Shown here piece after piece: positions 25,462 to 37,230 of a DNA stretch of 37,230 bases. Origin of the DNA: Jiangella aurantiaca (GTDB taxonomy: Bacteria; Actinomycetota; Actinomycetes; Jiangellales; Jiangellaceae); assembly GCF_004349105.1 (NCBI RefSeq), contig NZ_SMLB01000058.1:1-37230 (forward strand), written 5' to 3'. Positions within the stretch are counted from its first letter, which is position 1; each line of letters starts with the position of its first letter. Made by a program: the position numbers and the translations under genes. Below the pieces are notes generated by a model, which was not told the DNA's origin, made no database searches, and worked only from the letters and a program-made list of their open reading frames with translations.

Positions 25462-26562
25462 TCAGGTCGCGGGATCGGGCGCCGGGTCGGGCTCGATGAC
25501 GGCCTCGGCGGCCGGCTGGATGCGGCCCGCCTCGATGTCCTCCGCCCAGTGACACGCCACCCGGTGCGTCGCCGGATGGCCGGCCACCGTCCGCAGCGCC
25601 GGCCGCTCGTCGGCGCACCGGGTCGGCTGCCGGAACGGGCAGCGGGTGTGGAAGCGGCAGCCGGGCGGCGGGTCGGCCGGCGAGGGCAGGTCGCCCTGGA
25701 GCAGGATCCGCTGCCGGGCGTCCTCCACCGCCGGGTCCGGGATCGGCACCGCGGACATCAGCGCCTTCGTGTATGGGTGCAGCGGCGTGGCGTACAGGTC
25801 GTCCGACGGCGCCTGCTCGACCAGCCCGCCCAGGTACATGACCGCGACGATGTCGGCGATGTGCCGGACGACGGCGAGGTCGTGCGCGATGACCAGGTAG
25901 GTCAGGCCGAGCCGGTCCTGCAGCTCCTCCAGCAGGTTCACCACCTGCGCCTGGATGGACACGTCCAGCGCCGACACCGGCTCGTCGGCCACGATCAGCT
26001 GCGGCTCCAGCGCGATCGCCCGGGCGATGCCGATGCGCTGGCGCTGGCCGCCGGAGAACTCGTGCGGGTACCGGTTCGCCGCCGACGCGGGCAGCCCGAC
26101 GAGGTCCAGCAGCTCACGCACCCGGGCCCGGTGGTCGCCGCCGACGCCGTGCGCCCGCAGCGGCTCGCTGATCACCGACTGGACGTTCTGGCGCGGGTCG
26201 AGGCTGGCCATCGGGTCCTGGAAGACCATCTGCAGCTGCCGGCGCATGCGCCGCAGCTCCTCGCCGGCCAGCGCCCCCAGGTCGGTGCCGTCGAACGTGA
26301 CGGTGCCCGCGGTCGGCTCGACCAGTCGCAGGATCGCCCGGCCGAGCGTCGACTTGCCGCAGCCGGACTCCCCCACCAGCCCGACGGTGGCACCGCGCGG
26401 GATGTCGAGGTCGACGCCGTCGACCGCCTTCACGGCGCCGACCTGGCGTTCGATGATGATCCCGGACCTGATCGGGAAGTGGACCTCGAGACCGCGGACC
26501 GAGAGGAGGCCGTCGGACGAGGCACGCTTCTCAGCCGAGGCCGCAGATGTCTGGTCGTTCAT
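25462..26562 (-). CDS. dppF: Dipeptide/oligopeptide ABC transporter ATP-binding protein (DppF/OppF)
   Basis: The 366-residue ATPase is the second of the two importer ATPases. Walker A is GESGCGKST, the Q-loop [14 protein letters not shown], the signature [14 protein letters not shown], and Walker [13 protein letters not shown]. The C-terminal oligo_HPY domain has [13 protein letters not shown] and the cysteine cluster [15 protein letters not shown], which in relatives can hold an iron-sulfur cluster. I chose the ATG at 26562 because it overlaps the dppD stop as ATGA and the product then starts near the family N-terminus. It is the last gene of the operon and ends 13 bp from the convergent FtsX gene end. 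Confidence 0.95.
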   Translation of the reverse strand: MNDQTSAASAEKRASSDGLLSVRGLEVHFPIRSGIIIERQVGAVKAVDGVDLDIPRGATVGLVGESGCGKSTLGRAILRLVEPTAGTVTFDGTDLGALAGEELRRMRRQLQMVFQDPMASLDPRQNVQSVISEPLRAHGVGGDHRARVRELLDLVGLPASAANRYPHEFSGGQRQRIGIARAIALEPQLIVADEPVSALDVSIQAQVVNLLEELQDRLGLTYLVIAHDLAVVRHIADIVAVMYLGGLVEQAPSDDLYATPLHPYTKALMSAVPIPDPAVEDARQRILLQGDLPSPADPPPGCRFHTRCPFRQPTRCADERPALRTVAGHPATHRVACHWAEDIEAGRIQPAAEAVIEPDPAPDPAT

Positions 26563-27566
26563 CGCGTGGCCACCTCCTCGGTCTCCGTCAGCGGGTTCAG
26601 GCAGCGCAGCGACCGTCCGCCGATGGACTCCAGCGGCGGCGGGCCGTCGGTGCACGGCTCGATGCGGTTCGGGCAGCGCGGGGCGAAGGCGCATCCCCTG
26701 GACCAGCGCAGCACGTCCGTCGGCGAGCCCGGGATCGGGTGCAGCGGCGCGCCGCGCGGGGCGTCCAGCCGAGGCACCGACGCCAGCAGCCCGCCGGTGT
26801 ACGGGTGCCGCGGCTGCGCGAACAGCTCCCGCCGGCCGGCCGACTCGACGATCCGGCCGGAGTACATGACGTGGACCGTGTCGCACAGGCCTGCGACGAC
26901 GCCGAGGTCGTGCGTGATCATCACCAGCGACGCGCCCGTGTCCTGCACCAGCTCCTTGAGCAGTTCGATGATCTGCGCCTGGATGGTGACGTCGAGCGCC
27001 GTCGTCGGCTCGTCGGCGATGAGCAGCCGCGGCCGGCAGGCCAGGGCCATGGCGATGAGCGCGCGCTGGCGCATGCCGCCTGACAGCTGGTGCGGGTACT
27101 CCTTGAGCCGGCGGGCCGGGTCGGGGATGCCGACGCGGGACAGCAGGTCCTCGGCCGCCGCCCGGGCCGTGTCGCCCTTGAGGTCCTGGTGGCGTTCCAG
27201 CACCTCGGTGACCTGGATCCCGATGGGCACCACCGGGTTCAGCGACGACATCGGATCCTGGAACACCATGGCGATGTCGCGGCCGCGGATGTCGCGCATC
27301 CGGTCGCGCGGCAGCGTCAGCAGATCGTCGTCGTCGAAGGCCACCTGCCCGCCCACCTGGACCCCGCGGCGCGGCAGCAGTCCCATGACCGCCAGCGACG
27401 TCACGCTCTTGCCGCTGCCCGACTCGCCCACCAGGCCGACGGTCTCGCCCGGCCGCACGGTGAACGAGACGCCGTCGACGGCCCGCACGCTCGGCCCGCC
27501 CTTGCGGGTGAACGTGACGGACAGGTCGCGGACGTCGAGCAGGGGTTCGGAGTTGGTCACGCTCAC
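26559..27566 (-). CDS. dppD: Dipeptide/oligopeptide ABC transporter ATP-binding protein (DppD/OppD)
   Basis: The 335-residue ATPase shows Walker [10 protein letters not shown]-loop [13 protein letters not shown], signature [14 protein letters not shown] and Walker [15 protein letters not shown]. The C-terminal oligo_HPY region is [13 protein letters not shown] with the cysteine-rich [14 protein letters not shown]. The GTG at 27566 overlaps the dppC stop as GTGA. A second in-frame GTG two codons later (27560) is also possible. It pairs with DppF to energise the DppB/DppC channel. Confidence 0.95.
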   Translation of the reverse strand: MSVTNSEPLLDVRDLSVTFTRKGGPSVRAVDGVSFTVRPGETVGLVGESGSGKSVTSLAVMGLLPRRGVQVGGQVAFDDDDLLTLPRDRMRDIRGRDIAMVFQDPMSSLNPVVPIGIQVTEVLERHQDLKGDTARAAAEDLLSRVGIPDPARRLKEYPHQLSGGMRQRALIAMALACRPRLLIADEPTTALDVTIQAQIIELLKELVQDTGASLVMITHDLGVVAGLCDTVHVMYSGRIVESAGRRELFAQPRHPYTGGLLASVPRLDAPRGAPLHPIPGSPTDVLRWSRGCAFAPRCPNRIEPCTDGPPPLESIGGRSLRCLNPLTETEEVATR

Positions 27567-28477
27567 CGCCGGTACTTGGGGTCGATGGCCTCGCGCAGCC
27601 GCTCGCCGAGCATGGTGAAGCCCAGTGCGGCGACGACGATCGCGATGCCGGGGAAGAACGCCAGGTGCGGCGCGGAGGCCAGGTAGCGCTGGGTGTCGGC
27701 GAGCATGCGTCCCCACTCGGGGACGCGGGGGTCGGCGCTGCCCAGACCGAGGAAGGACAGCCCTGCGGCCTCGATGATCGCCGTCGCCAGCGTCAAGGTG
27801 GCCTGGACGATGACCGGCGAGATCGAGTTCGGCAGGATGTGCCCGAGCACGATCGGCCGTCTCCGTACGCCGATCGACACCGCGGCCAGCACGTAGTCGG
27901 AACCGCGTTGCGCCAGCATCTGGCCCCGGAGCAGCCGGGCGAACACCGGCACGTTGATGATCGCGATGGCGATCATCACCGACCACAGGCTGGCACCCAG
28001 CAGCGCCGCGATGGCGATCGCCATCAGCAGGCCGGGGATCGAGAGCATGACGTCGACGATGCGCATGACGACGGCGTCGACCTTGCCGCCGAACGCGCCG
28101 GCGAGGGTGCCCAGCAGCAGGCCGCCGGCCATGCCGATCAGGGTCGCGACGACGCCGACGAGCAGCGACTGCCGGGCGCCGTAGACCACCCGGCTGAACT
28201 CGTCGCGCCCGGACGCGTCCAGCCCGAACCAGTGGTCCGCGGACGGGCCGGGAATGTTCGTCGGCGTGATCATGCCGCGGCCCGGCTGGGCGTCCGGGGC
28301 GTACGGCGCGATGAGCGGCGCGAAGATCGCGACCAGGACGAAGAACGCGATCAGGGCGAACCCGACCAGGGCGACGGGGTCGCGGCGCAGCCGCTTCCAC
28401 GCCTCCTTGCGGAGGTTGCCGGCCGCCTGCTCGACCTGCTCTGACTCGGTGGTCGCCTCGACTTCGGACAGGCTCAT
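27563..28477 (-). CDS. dppC: Dipeptide/oligopeptide ABC transporter permease (DppC)
   Basis: The 304-residue permease has a cytoplasmic N-terminal segment, then a first helix ([23 protein letters not shown]) typical of the OppC_N domain. Periplasmic-side [21 protein letters not shown] follows, then five further helices of the BPD_transp_1 domain. The EAA coupling loop includes [21 protein letters not shown] near residues 240-260. A clear AGGGGGA ribosome site precedes the ATG. It follows dppB after 64 bp and overlaps the dppD start. Confidence 0.95.
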   Translation of the reverse strand: MSLSEVEATTESEQVEQAAGNLRKEAWKRLRRDPVALVGFALIAFFVLVAIFAPLIAPYAPDAQPGRGMITPTNIPGPSADHWFGLDASGRDEFSRVVYGARQSLLVGVVATLIGMAGGLLLGTLAGAFGGKVDAVVMRIVDVMLSIPGLLMAIAIAALLGASLWSVMIAIAIINVPVFARLLRGQMLAQRGSDYVLAAVSIGVRRRPIVLGHILPNSISPVIVQATLTLATAIIEAAGLSFLGLGSADPRVPEWGRMLADTQRYLASAPHLAFFPGIAIVVAALGFTMLGERLREAIDPKYRR

Positions 28478-28541
28478 GCACGTTCCCCCTTTCCATTGTG
28501 GGACTCGCCGCCTGTCTGGGACCTCGCGGTCGGCATCTGGC

Positions 28542-29546
28542 TCACCGCACCCGAACTCGTGGGTCGATCAGACCGTACGACACGTCGACGAGCAGGTTCA
28601 CGACGACGTACATCGCAGCGATCACCAGGATGAACCCCTGCAGCACCGCGTAGTCGCGGTTGCTGATCGCCTCGGCGATGAACCGGCCGACGCCGTCGAA
28701 CGCGAACACCGTCTCGGTCAGGATCGCACCGGAGAACAGCAGCCCGGCCTGCAGCCCGATGACGGTGACCACCGGCAGCAGCGCGTTGCGCAGCACGTGC
28801 CGGCGGGTGATGGTGCGCTCCCACAGGCCCTTCGCCTCGGCCGTGCGCACGTAGTCCTCGTGCACGACGTCGAGCACGCTGGCCCGGGTGATGCGGACGA
28901 TGATGGCCAGCGGGATGGCGCCCAGCGCGATGGCCGGCAGCACCAGGTGCATGATCGCGTCCCAGCTGGCCTCGAGATTGCCGGTGATGAGGCCGTCGAG
29001 CACGTACAGCCCGGTGGGATGGTCCGCGTCGATGCGCGGGTCCTGCCGCCCCTGGGTCGGGAACCAGCCCAGCTGGACGCTGAAGACGTACTTGAGGATG
29101 TAGGCCAGGAAGAACACCGGCACCGCGACGCCCAGCAGCGAGCCGGACACCGACACGTTGTCCAGCCAGGTGCCGTACTTCTTCGCGGCGTAGTAGCCCA
29201 GCGGGATGCCGATGCCGACCGCGAAGATCAGCGCCGCGATGGCCAGCTCGAAGGTCGCCGGGAAGGTCCGGGCCATCTCCTCGGTGACCGGCCGGTTGGT
29301 GCGGGCGCTGTTGCCGAAGTCGAGCTGGATGGCGGAGGACACGAACTTCCAGTACTGGACGTACCACGGCTCGTTGAGGCCGTAGAGGGCCTCGATGCGG
29401 GCGACGGAGTCCGCGGTCGCGCGCTCTCCCAGGAGAGCCTGGGCCGGCCCTCCTGGGAGCGCACGCAACCATACGAACAGCAGCACCGACAGCCCGAACA
29501 GGATCGGGACGAGCAGCAGCAGCCGCCGTGCGACGAACTTGAGCAT
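28542..29546 (-). CDS. dppB: Dipeptide/oligopeptide ABC transporter permease (DppB)
   Basis: The 334-residue permease starts with the helix LLLLVPILFGLSVLLFVWLR and the conserved LPGGP segment. Five helices of the BPD_transp_1 domain follow, together with the EAA loop region TRASVLDVVHEDYVRTAEAKGL. It forms the inner-membrane pore with DppC. The coding region contains a GC-rich inverted repeat at 29426-29459 that is not needed by the protein. It lies 10 bp after dppA, so the two are tightly linked. Confidence 0.95.
   Translation of the reverse strand: MLKFVARRLLLLVPILFGLSVLLFVWLRALPGGPAQALLGERATADSVARIEALYGLNEPWYVQYWKFVSSAIQLDFGNSARTNRPVTEEMARTFPATFELAIAALIFAVGIGIPLGYYAAKKYGTWLDNVSVSGSLLGVAVPVFFLAYILKYVFSVQLGWFPTQGRQDPRIDADHPTGLYVLDGLITGNLEASWDAIMHLVLPAIALGAIPLAIIVRITRASVLDVVHEDYVRTAEAKGLWERTITRRHVLRNALLPVVTVIGLQAGLLFSGAILTETVFAFDGVGRFIAEAISNRDYAVLQGFILVIAAMYVVVNLLVDVSYGLIDPRVRVR
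29426..29459. repeat. Intragenic inverted repeat in dppB
   Basis: CTCCCAGGAG and CTCCTGGGAG pair perfectly around 14 nt inside the dppB 5' region. With a 2-nt bulge the stem extends by a GCG/CGC pairing. It might modulate the dppA:dppB expression ratio. Confidence 0.5.
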
Positions 29547-29556
29547 CTAGACGTCG

Positions 29557-31227
29557 TCAATCAACCGTTACGGTCGCGAAGCTCTCGTTCGACAACGGGT
29601 CGGGCACGAAGCCGGACACGCCCTCGCGGAAGGCGATGGCCGGTTCGCTGTGGACGTACGGGACGCCCGGCACGAAGTCCATGATCAGCCGGTTCGCCTC
29701 CTGGTACAGCTCGGCCCGCCGGTCCTGGTCGGTCTCCGCCTCGGCCTCGTCGAGCTTGGCGAAGATCTCCGGGTTGTCGAAGCTGCCGAACTGTGGGTTG
29801 ACGTCCTGGAAGAACGTGCCGATGAAGTTGTCCGGGTCACCGAAGTCACCGTTCCAGCCGAGCAGGAACATCGGCGTGCCGCCGGTCTGGGTGGCGTCCA
29901 GGTAGTCCGGGTTCCACGGCGCCGTGTGCGGTTCGATGGTGAAGCCCACCGCTTCGAGGTCCGCGGCCATCAGCTCCCAGTTGGCCTGCGGGTTCGGCAT
30001 GTATGGGCGGGTGACGTCGGTCGGGTACCAGAACGGCAGCGTCAGGTTCGTGACGCCGGACTGCGCGATCAGCTCGCGGGCGCGGTCGGGGTCGTAGTCG
30101 TACGTCGTGACGTCGTCGGCCCAGCCGAACAGCTCCGGCGGCATGAACTGCGTCGCCCGGACCGCACCCTCGGGGTAGTTGGTCCGGATGATGTTGTCGA
30201 AGTCGATCGCGTGCGCGATCGCCTGCCGGATCTGCAGGTTGTCGAACGGCGGGACGTTCTGCTGGAACCCGATGTAGGCGACGTTGAACGCCGGGCGGCG
30301 CAGGATCTGGTAGCCGCTGCTCTCGAGCAGCTCGACGTCGGCCGGGTCGACCAGGTCGTAGCCGTCGATCTCGCCGCTCTCCAGCGCCTGCCGGCGGGCC
30401 GGGCCGTCCGGGATGACGGTGAAGATCAGCTCGTCGACCTGTGCGGGCTCGTCCCAGTAGTCCTCGTACTTGCTCAGCCGCACCTCGCTGCCGCGCTCCC
30501 ACGACTCGAACTGGAACGGACCGGTGCCGACAGGGTGCTCGTATCCGAAGGTCCCGTCGAACGACGGCGACTCGCCGGTTCCGCTGACGGCGTCGGCTTC
30601 GAACTCCTGCAGCGCGGCCGGGCTGGCGATGGTGAACGCCGGCATGGCCAGCGCGGACAGGAACGCCGATGAGGGCCGCGACAGCGTGATGACCGCGGTC
30701 CGCTCGTCGGTGGCCTCGCAGCCGGTGTAGAGGCTCTCCCCCATGGCGGGGTCCTCGTTGACGGCGAACCCGCCCATGACGGTGCCCCAGTAGTAGGAGA
30801 CCGCAGGGCTCTGCAGGACGCCGGCGAAGTTGTACCAGCGCTCGAAGTTGAAGCAGACGGCTTCGGCGGTGAGCGCCTCGCCGTCGTGGAACGTCACGCC
30901 CTCACGCAGCGTGAAGGTCCACGTCAGGCCGTCCTCGCTGGCCTCCCACGACTCGGCGAGCGCCGGCTCGATCTCGGTGCCGCCCTCCTCGCTGCGGACC
31001 AGGCCCTCGAAGATCTGGTTGATGACCCGGGTCGACTCGCCGTCGCTGACCAGGGCGCCGTCCAGGATCACTGGATCGGCGGAACCGGCGAAGACGAGCG
31101 TGCCGCCGCCGTCGCCGCCCTCAGCGGAGCCGTCGTCGTCGTCTCCGCCACACGCCGTGAGCCCCAGGGCCAGGGCACCGGCCGCGGCTCCCGCGGCCAG
31201 CCTGCGGTTCAGGCTCATGCCACGCAT
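29557..31227 (-). CDS. dppA: Peptide ABC transporter substrate-binding lipoprotein (SBP_bac_5)
   Basis: The 556-residue protein carries a lipoprotein signal with LTAC lipobox, giving lipidated Cys26. An Asp/Gly-rich linker precedes the SBP_bac_5 domain: LVFAGSADPVILDGALV, WEASEDGLTWTFTLREGVTFHDGEALTAE, and a C-terminal NRLIMDFVPGVPYVHSEPA segment are hallmarks. It binds peptides or similar ligands outside the membrane and delivers them to DppB/DppC. I chose the ATG at 31227, which has GAGGT upstream. A GTG four codons earlier and an ATG three codons later are alternatives. It is the first gene of the importer operon. The ligand cannot be deduced; nickel and oligopeptide binding are both known in the family. 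Confidence 0.95.
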   Translation of the reverse strand: MRGMSLNRRLAAGAAAGALALGLTACGGDDDDGSAEGGDGGGTLVFAGSADPVILDGALVSDGESTRVINQIFEGLVRSEEGGTEIEPALAESWEASEDGLTWTFTLREGVTFHDGEALTAEAVCFNFERWYNFAGVLQSPAVSYYWGTVMGGFAVNEDPAMGESLYTGCEATDERTAVITLSRPSSAFLSALAMPAFTIASPAALQEFEADAVSGTGESPSFDGTFGYEHPVGTGPFQFESWERGSEVRLSKYEDYWDEPAQVDELIFTVIPDGPARRQALESGEIDGYDLVDPADVELLESSGYQILRRPAFNVAYIGFQQNVPPFDNLQIRQAIAHAIDFDNIIRTNYPEGAVRATQFMPPELFGWADDVTTYDYDPDRARELIAQSGVTNLTLPFWYPTDVTRPYMPNPQANWELMAADLEAVGFTIEPHTAPWNPDYLDATQTGGTPMFLLGWNGDFGDPDNFIGTFFQDVNPQFGSFDNPEIFAKLDEAEAETDQDRRAELYQEANRLIMDFVPGVPYVHSEPAIAFREGVSGFVPDPLSNESFATVTVD

Positions 31228-31320
31228 GTCACACCTCACACAGCTCGACTGCCGGGCGGTGTTCCCGACCGGTTGGCCTGTGACAGTACTTCCTGCGGGA
31301 CGGGTGGATAGTCACCGAGT

Positions 31321-31389
31321 TGTCAGGATGACATCGCGATTTCGCAACATTCTTTTGTCAGTCAAACCATGCGAAATGACAATGTGACA
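31321..31389 (-). promoter_or_regulatory. AT-richer leader of the dpp operon with an 8-bp inverted repeat
   Basis: In an otherwise very GC-rich window this stretch is AT-rich. ATTTCGCA (31339-31346) and TGCGAAAT (31370-31377) form an inverted repeat. A minus-strand TTGACT lies at 31360-31365, and a TGTCATCCTGACA palindrome lies just downstream. These are plausible promoter and operator parts for dppA. The -10 hexamer is not obvious. Confidence 0.4.
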
Positions 31390-32076
31390 TTACACTCGAT
31401 CAAGCGTGGCGTCGTCGAACAAGGCGAGCAGGTCCGCCGCTCGGATTCCGGCCAGCGAGTCGATGACGACGAGCCCTGGCTCCGGCACCGCCGCGACGGC
31501 GTTCGGGACGGACAACACCAGCGCGCCGGCGGCGAGTCCGGCGGCCGCCCCGCGCGGGGAGTCCTCGATCACGATGCACTCGGCCGGATCGGCGCCGAGC
31601 TCGCGGGCCGCCGTCAGGTACGGCTCCGGGTGCGGTTTGCCGTTGGTCACCTCGTCGCCGGTGACGACGGCGCCGAACAGGCCCGCGGGCAGCCGCCCGA
31701 CGACCGCCTCGGCCAGCCCGCGGTACGACATGGTCACCAGCGCCTGCGGCACGCCGAGCGCGCGCACCTCCGTCAGCAGCTCGAACACGCCCGGCTGCCA
31801 GGTGACGCCGTCGCCGATGCCCTTCAGCACCTCGCCCACCAAGTGGTCCACGATCTGCGGCGGCGTCATCGGGATGTTGCCGCGTTCGCGGATGTAAGCG
31901 GCGGACTCGAGCAGGTCGCTGCCGACCAGGGAGAGGCCGTCGGCGTCGGTCCAGGTGCCGCCGTGGCGCAGCACGAGGGCCTCCTCGGCGCCCATCCACA
32001 GCGGCTCGGTGTCGATGATGGTGCCGTCCATGTCCCACAGGACGGCGGCAGGCAGAGGCGAAGTCACGTACTCCAT
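31390..32076 (-). CDS. HAD-superfamily hydrolase (beta-phosphoglucomutase/GPH-like phosphatase)
   Basis: The 228-residue protein has motif I LWDMDGTIIDTEP, with nucleophile Asp15 and acid/base Asp17. A helical cap, motif II VTMSY, motif III Lys in TNGKPHPEPYLTAA and motif IV IVIEDSPRGAAAG follow. This pattern marks small sugar-phosphate phosphatases or mutases. The specific substrate is unknown. I start at ATG 32076. A GTG at 32067 is possible. It is transcribed towards the dpp operon, whose dppA start is 162 bp beyond its stop. The strong-looking dppA leader suggests separate control. Confidence 0.9.
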   Translation of the reverse strand: MEYVTSPLPAAVLWDMDGTIIDTEPLWMGAEEALVLRHGGTWTDADGLSLVGSDLLESAAYIRERGNIPMTPPQIVDHLVGEVLKGIGDGVTWQPGVFELLTEVRALGVPQALVTMSYRGLAEAVVGRLPAGLFGAVVTGDEVTNGKPHPEPYLTAARELGADPAECIVIEDSPRGAAAGLAAGALVLSVPNAVAAVPEPGLVVIDSLAGIRAADLLALFDDATLDRV

Positions 32077-32229
32077 GGTCCCATGCCGCGATCCCCACGC
32101 CGAACTCGGACGAATGGCCGCCCGGCGCTTGACGGATGGGCCGTCAGCGGGAAGCGTGGGTGGTGCGAGCGGCTCGTCAACCGGCGTCTGTCGGCCGGGA
32201 GAGGATCGATAAACCCCCGCCGTACGATC

Positions 32230-32276
32230 GCGGGCCGGCCTGCGGCCCGCCGTCTCCGGGCATCGGCGCCGATGCC
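32230..32276. promoter_or_regulatory. Two adjacent palindromes upstream of the HesB-like gene
   Basis: A hairpin (GCGGGCCG 32230-32237, CGGCCCGC 32243-32250, 5-nt loop) is followed by a perfect 18-bp palindrome at 32259-32276 (GGCATCGGC and its complement). Both lie in the 5' gap of the HesB-like gene, 63-109 bp before its ATG. They may be an operator, an RNA leader structure, or both. Confidence 0.5.
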
Positions 32277-32338
32277 GACAATCCCCACACCGAGGAAACG
32301 GGTGCGCTGCCGCGCGCCCAGCGGAGGTGCGTTTCACC

Positions 32339-32647
32339 ATGCTCACACTCACCCAGAACGCGGCCGCGGTCATCCGCAACATCGAGGGCCGCGACGACCT
32401 GCCCACCGGGACCGGCATGCGGATCGCGGCCAACGCCGACGGCGGCCTCGATCTCGAACTGCGGCCCGCGCCCGAGGTAGGCGACCAGATCCTCGACGAC
32501 GCCGGCGCGGTGCTGTTCCTCGACGCCGACGCCGCAGCCATGCTGGACGACAAGGCCCTCGACGCCTCGGTCGACCCGGAGGGCTCCGTCCGGTTCGCCG
32601 TCACCGAGCAGGCCGGCCGGCCGGAGACCAACGGCATGCCCGGCTGA
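32339..32647 (+). CDS. HesB/IscA-like Fe-S biogenesis domain protein lacking cysteines
   Basis: The 102-residue protein resembles the actinobacterial branch of A-type iron-sulfur proteins: LTLTQNAAAVIRNIEG, GMRIAANADGGLDLELRP, AVLFLDADAAAMLDDKALDAS. It contains no cysteine at all, although A-type carriers such as IscA need three. It therefore cannot act as a classical Fe-S carrier and may have another role in that fold. I chose the ATG at 32339 because of GGAGG 11 nt upstream. A GTG at 32327 lies too close to that site. It is flanked by palindromes upstream and converges on metH with a 76-bp gap. Confidence 0.85.
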   Translation: MLTLTQNAAAVIRNIEGRDDLPTGTGMRIAANADGGLDLELRPAPEVGDQILDDAGAVLFLDADAAAMLDDKALDASVDPEGSVRFAVTEQAGRPETNGMPG

Positions 32648-32723
32648 GCCCACCGCCCCACCACCCACGTCTCCCGTCCGCGCGGCCCGGCGATCCTGTC
32701 TCCCGGCGGGCCCGCGGGCGGTG

Positions 32724-36206
<3,483 letters not shown>

Positions 36207-36241
36207 CCCGCCAGACTAGGGCCGTCCGGCCTGCTCACAAG

Positions 36242-36266
36242 GAATCGTCCGGCATACGGACGATTC
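36242..36266. promoter_or_regulatory. Perfect 10-bp inverted repeat between metH and the PAC2 gene
   Basis: GAATCGTCCG (36242-36251) and CGGACGATTC (36257-36266) flank a 5-bp centre. The site is 36 bp upstream of metH and lies in the divergent promoter region, as expected for a regulator-binding site. A second short hairpin (GGCGCG/CGCGCC) follows at 36290-36306. Confidence 0.6.
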
Positions 36267-36315
36267 GTCTCTGATTTTGGGATGGCCTTGGCGCGCCTTT
36301 CGCGCCGTGGAGCCG

Positions 36316-36321
36316 TAGGGT
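36316..36321 (+). promoter_or_regulatory. Candidate -10 element for the PAC2 gene
   Basis: TAGGGT on the plus strand lies 53 bp before the ATG. It is the same hexamer as upstream of pup and the FKBP lipoprotein gene. No clear -35 is visible. Confidence 0.3.
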
Positions 36322-36373
36322 TGGTCGAGAGGACGACGGGGTTGTGACCCTTCCAGGCAGGGAGACGAGCGCG

Positions 36374-37213
36374 ATGGAGAACGATGGTGCGCGGCAGTTG
36401 CGCAATCCTGTCCTGATCGCGGCATTCGAGGGGTGGAACGACGCCGGTGAGGCCGCGACGGCGGGGATCGAGCATCTGGAGCGGGTCTGGAACGCCGGCG
36501 CCGTGGCCGCGCTCGACCCGGACGAGTACTACGACTTCCAGGTCAACCGCCCGCTGGTCAGCGTCGACGACCACGGCAACCGCAGCATCCAGTGGCCGAC
36601 CACGCGGCTGTCGGTGGTGAGCCTCAAGGAGCACGAGCGCGACATCGTCCTGCTGCGCGGCATCGAGCCGAACATGCGGTGGCGGGCGTTCTGCGCCGAG
36701 CTGCTGTCCGTCGCCACCGACCTCGGCTGCGAGCAGGTCGTCACGCTGGGCGCGTTGCTGGCCGACGTGCCGCACACCCGGCCGGTGCCGGTCACCGTGT
36801 CGGCCAGCGACCCCGACCAGGCCGAGGCGCTCGGGCTGGAGCAGTCCCGGTACGAAGGCCCCACGGGCATCGTCGGCGTGTTCCAGGACGCCGCCACGCG
36901 CGCCGGGCTCGACGCCGTGTCGCTCTGGGCGGCCGTCCCCCACTACGTCGCACAGTCGCCCTGCCCGAAGGCGACGATGGTGCTGCTGCAGCGGGTCGAG
37001 GATCTGCTGGGCCTCTCGGTGCCGATGGGCGACCTCGCCGAGCAGGCCGAGGCCTGGCAGCACGGCGTCGACGAACTGGCCGAAGAGGACTCCGACGTCG
37101 CCGAGTACGTCCGCCGCCTCGAAGAGGCCCGTGACACCGTCGACCTCCCCGAGGCCTCCGGCGAGCACATCGCCCGCGAGTTCGAGCGCTATCTCCGCCG
37201 CCGCGACACCTGA
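36374..37213 (+). CDS. PAC2 family protein
   Basis: The 279-residue protein matches the actinobacterial PAC2 family, which is related to a eukaryotic proteasome assembly chaperone. Recognisable segments are NPVLIAAFEGWNDAGEAAT near the N-terminus, LSVVSLKEHERDIVLLRGIEPNMRWRAFC, VVTLGALLADVPHTRPV, GPTGIVGVFQDAA and YVAQSPCPKATMVLL. The last ~50 residues are acidic and probably helical. A GGGAG ribosome site supports the ATG at 36374. Its biochemical role in bacteria is not established, though a link to the proteasome has been proposed from family resemblance. It is divergent from metH and far from the proteasome operon in this window. Confidence 0.93.
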   Translation: MENDGARQLRNPVLIAAFEGWNDAGEAATAGIEHLERVWNAGAVAALDPDEYYDFQVNRPLVSVDDHGNRSIQWPTTRLSVVSLKEHERDIVLLRGIEPNMRWRAFCAELLSVATDLGCEQVVTLGALLADVPHTRPVPVTVSASDPDQAEALGLEQSRYEGPTGIVGVFQDAATRAGLDAVSLWAAVPHYVAQSPCPKATMVLLQRVEDLLGLSVPMGDLAEQAEAWQHGVDELAEEDSDVAEYVRRLEEARDTVDLPEASGEHIAREFERYLRRRDT

Positions 37214-37230
37214 CGCCTCCCCCTCTCGCC

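Noticed and set aside
32648-32723. Terminator between the HesB-like gene and metH
   Set aside because: There are only short GC-rich self-complementary words such as CCCGCGGG, with no convincing stem-loop.
36207-36373. Cobalamin or SAM riboswitch upstream of metH
   Set aside because: I found no B12-box-like core or multi-helix layout. Only a simple palindrome and a short hairpin are visible.

Overview
The window is very GC-rich, densely coded DNA (ATGA/GTGA stop-start overlaps, frequent GTG starts) from an actinobacterium. The decisive evidence is a complete Pup-proteasome system: ARC/Mpa ATPase, Dop, Pup, PrcB, PrcA and PafA. Two FKBP proteins follow PafA, and the overall style fits the Streptomyces/Nocardioides/Jiangella side of the phylum. 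A Jiangella-like source is my guess only.

Layout. (1) 99-1666, minus: a SigE-type ECF sigma factor translationally coupled to a membrane-anchored partner. (2) 1766-8305, minus: FKBP, FKBP lipoprotein, pafA, prcA, prcB, pup, dop. (3) 8354-13185: six genes not part of the canonical pathway, lying between dop and arc. They are a GNAT acetyltransferase, a Gfo/Idh/MocA oxidoreductase, a plus-strand trio of small membrane-anchored proteins, and a polytopic membrane protein that appears to start at CTG on the arc stop codon. (4) 13182-17061, minus: arc, tRNA m1A58 methyltransferase and an M50 site-2 protease with CBS domains, followed by a divergent RecB/AddB-like nuclease with four Fe-S-type cysteines. 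(5) 18043-19034: about 1 kb without a gene, packed with structured repeats. (6) 19035-25448: a NarL-type two-component system with a 31-codon micro-ORF between kinase and regulator, a convergent haloacetate-dehalogenase-like hydrolase, and a LolD/FtsX-type ABC system. (7) 25462-31227, minus: a complete dpp/opp peptide importer operon. (8) 31390-37213: a HAD phosphatase, a cysteine-free HesB-like protein, B12-dependent methionine synthase and a divergent PAC2 protein.

How the genes work together. PafA links Pup to target lysines, ARC unfolds pupylated proteins and feeds them to the PrcA/PrcB core, and Dop removes Pup. Pup ends in Glu, so it needs no prior deamidation. The FKBP pair and the M50 protease add folding and envelope-proteolysis functions beside the degradation machinery.

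The most unusual content is non-coding. A 25-bp-stem hairpin occurs twice (16-76 and 18089-18149) with a compensatory base-pair change. A ~115-bp box occurs in the dop-pup gap and again, inverted, at 18141-18255. Two ~128-nt structured elements face each other at 18341-18468 and 18706-18832, and their nested stems covary. Three 17-bp tandem repeats precede the sensor kinase. Together these look like dispersed, structure-constrained repeat families. I found no transposase, CRISPR array, tRNA or rRNA gene.
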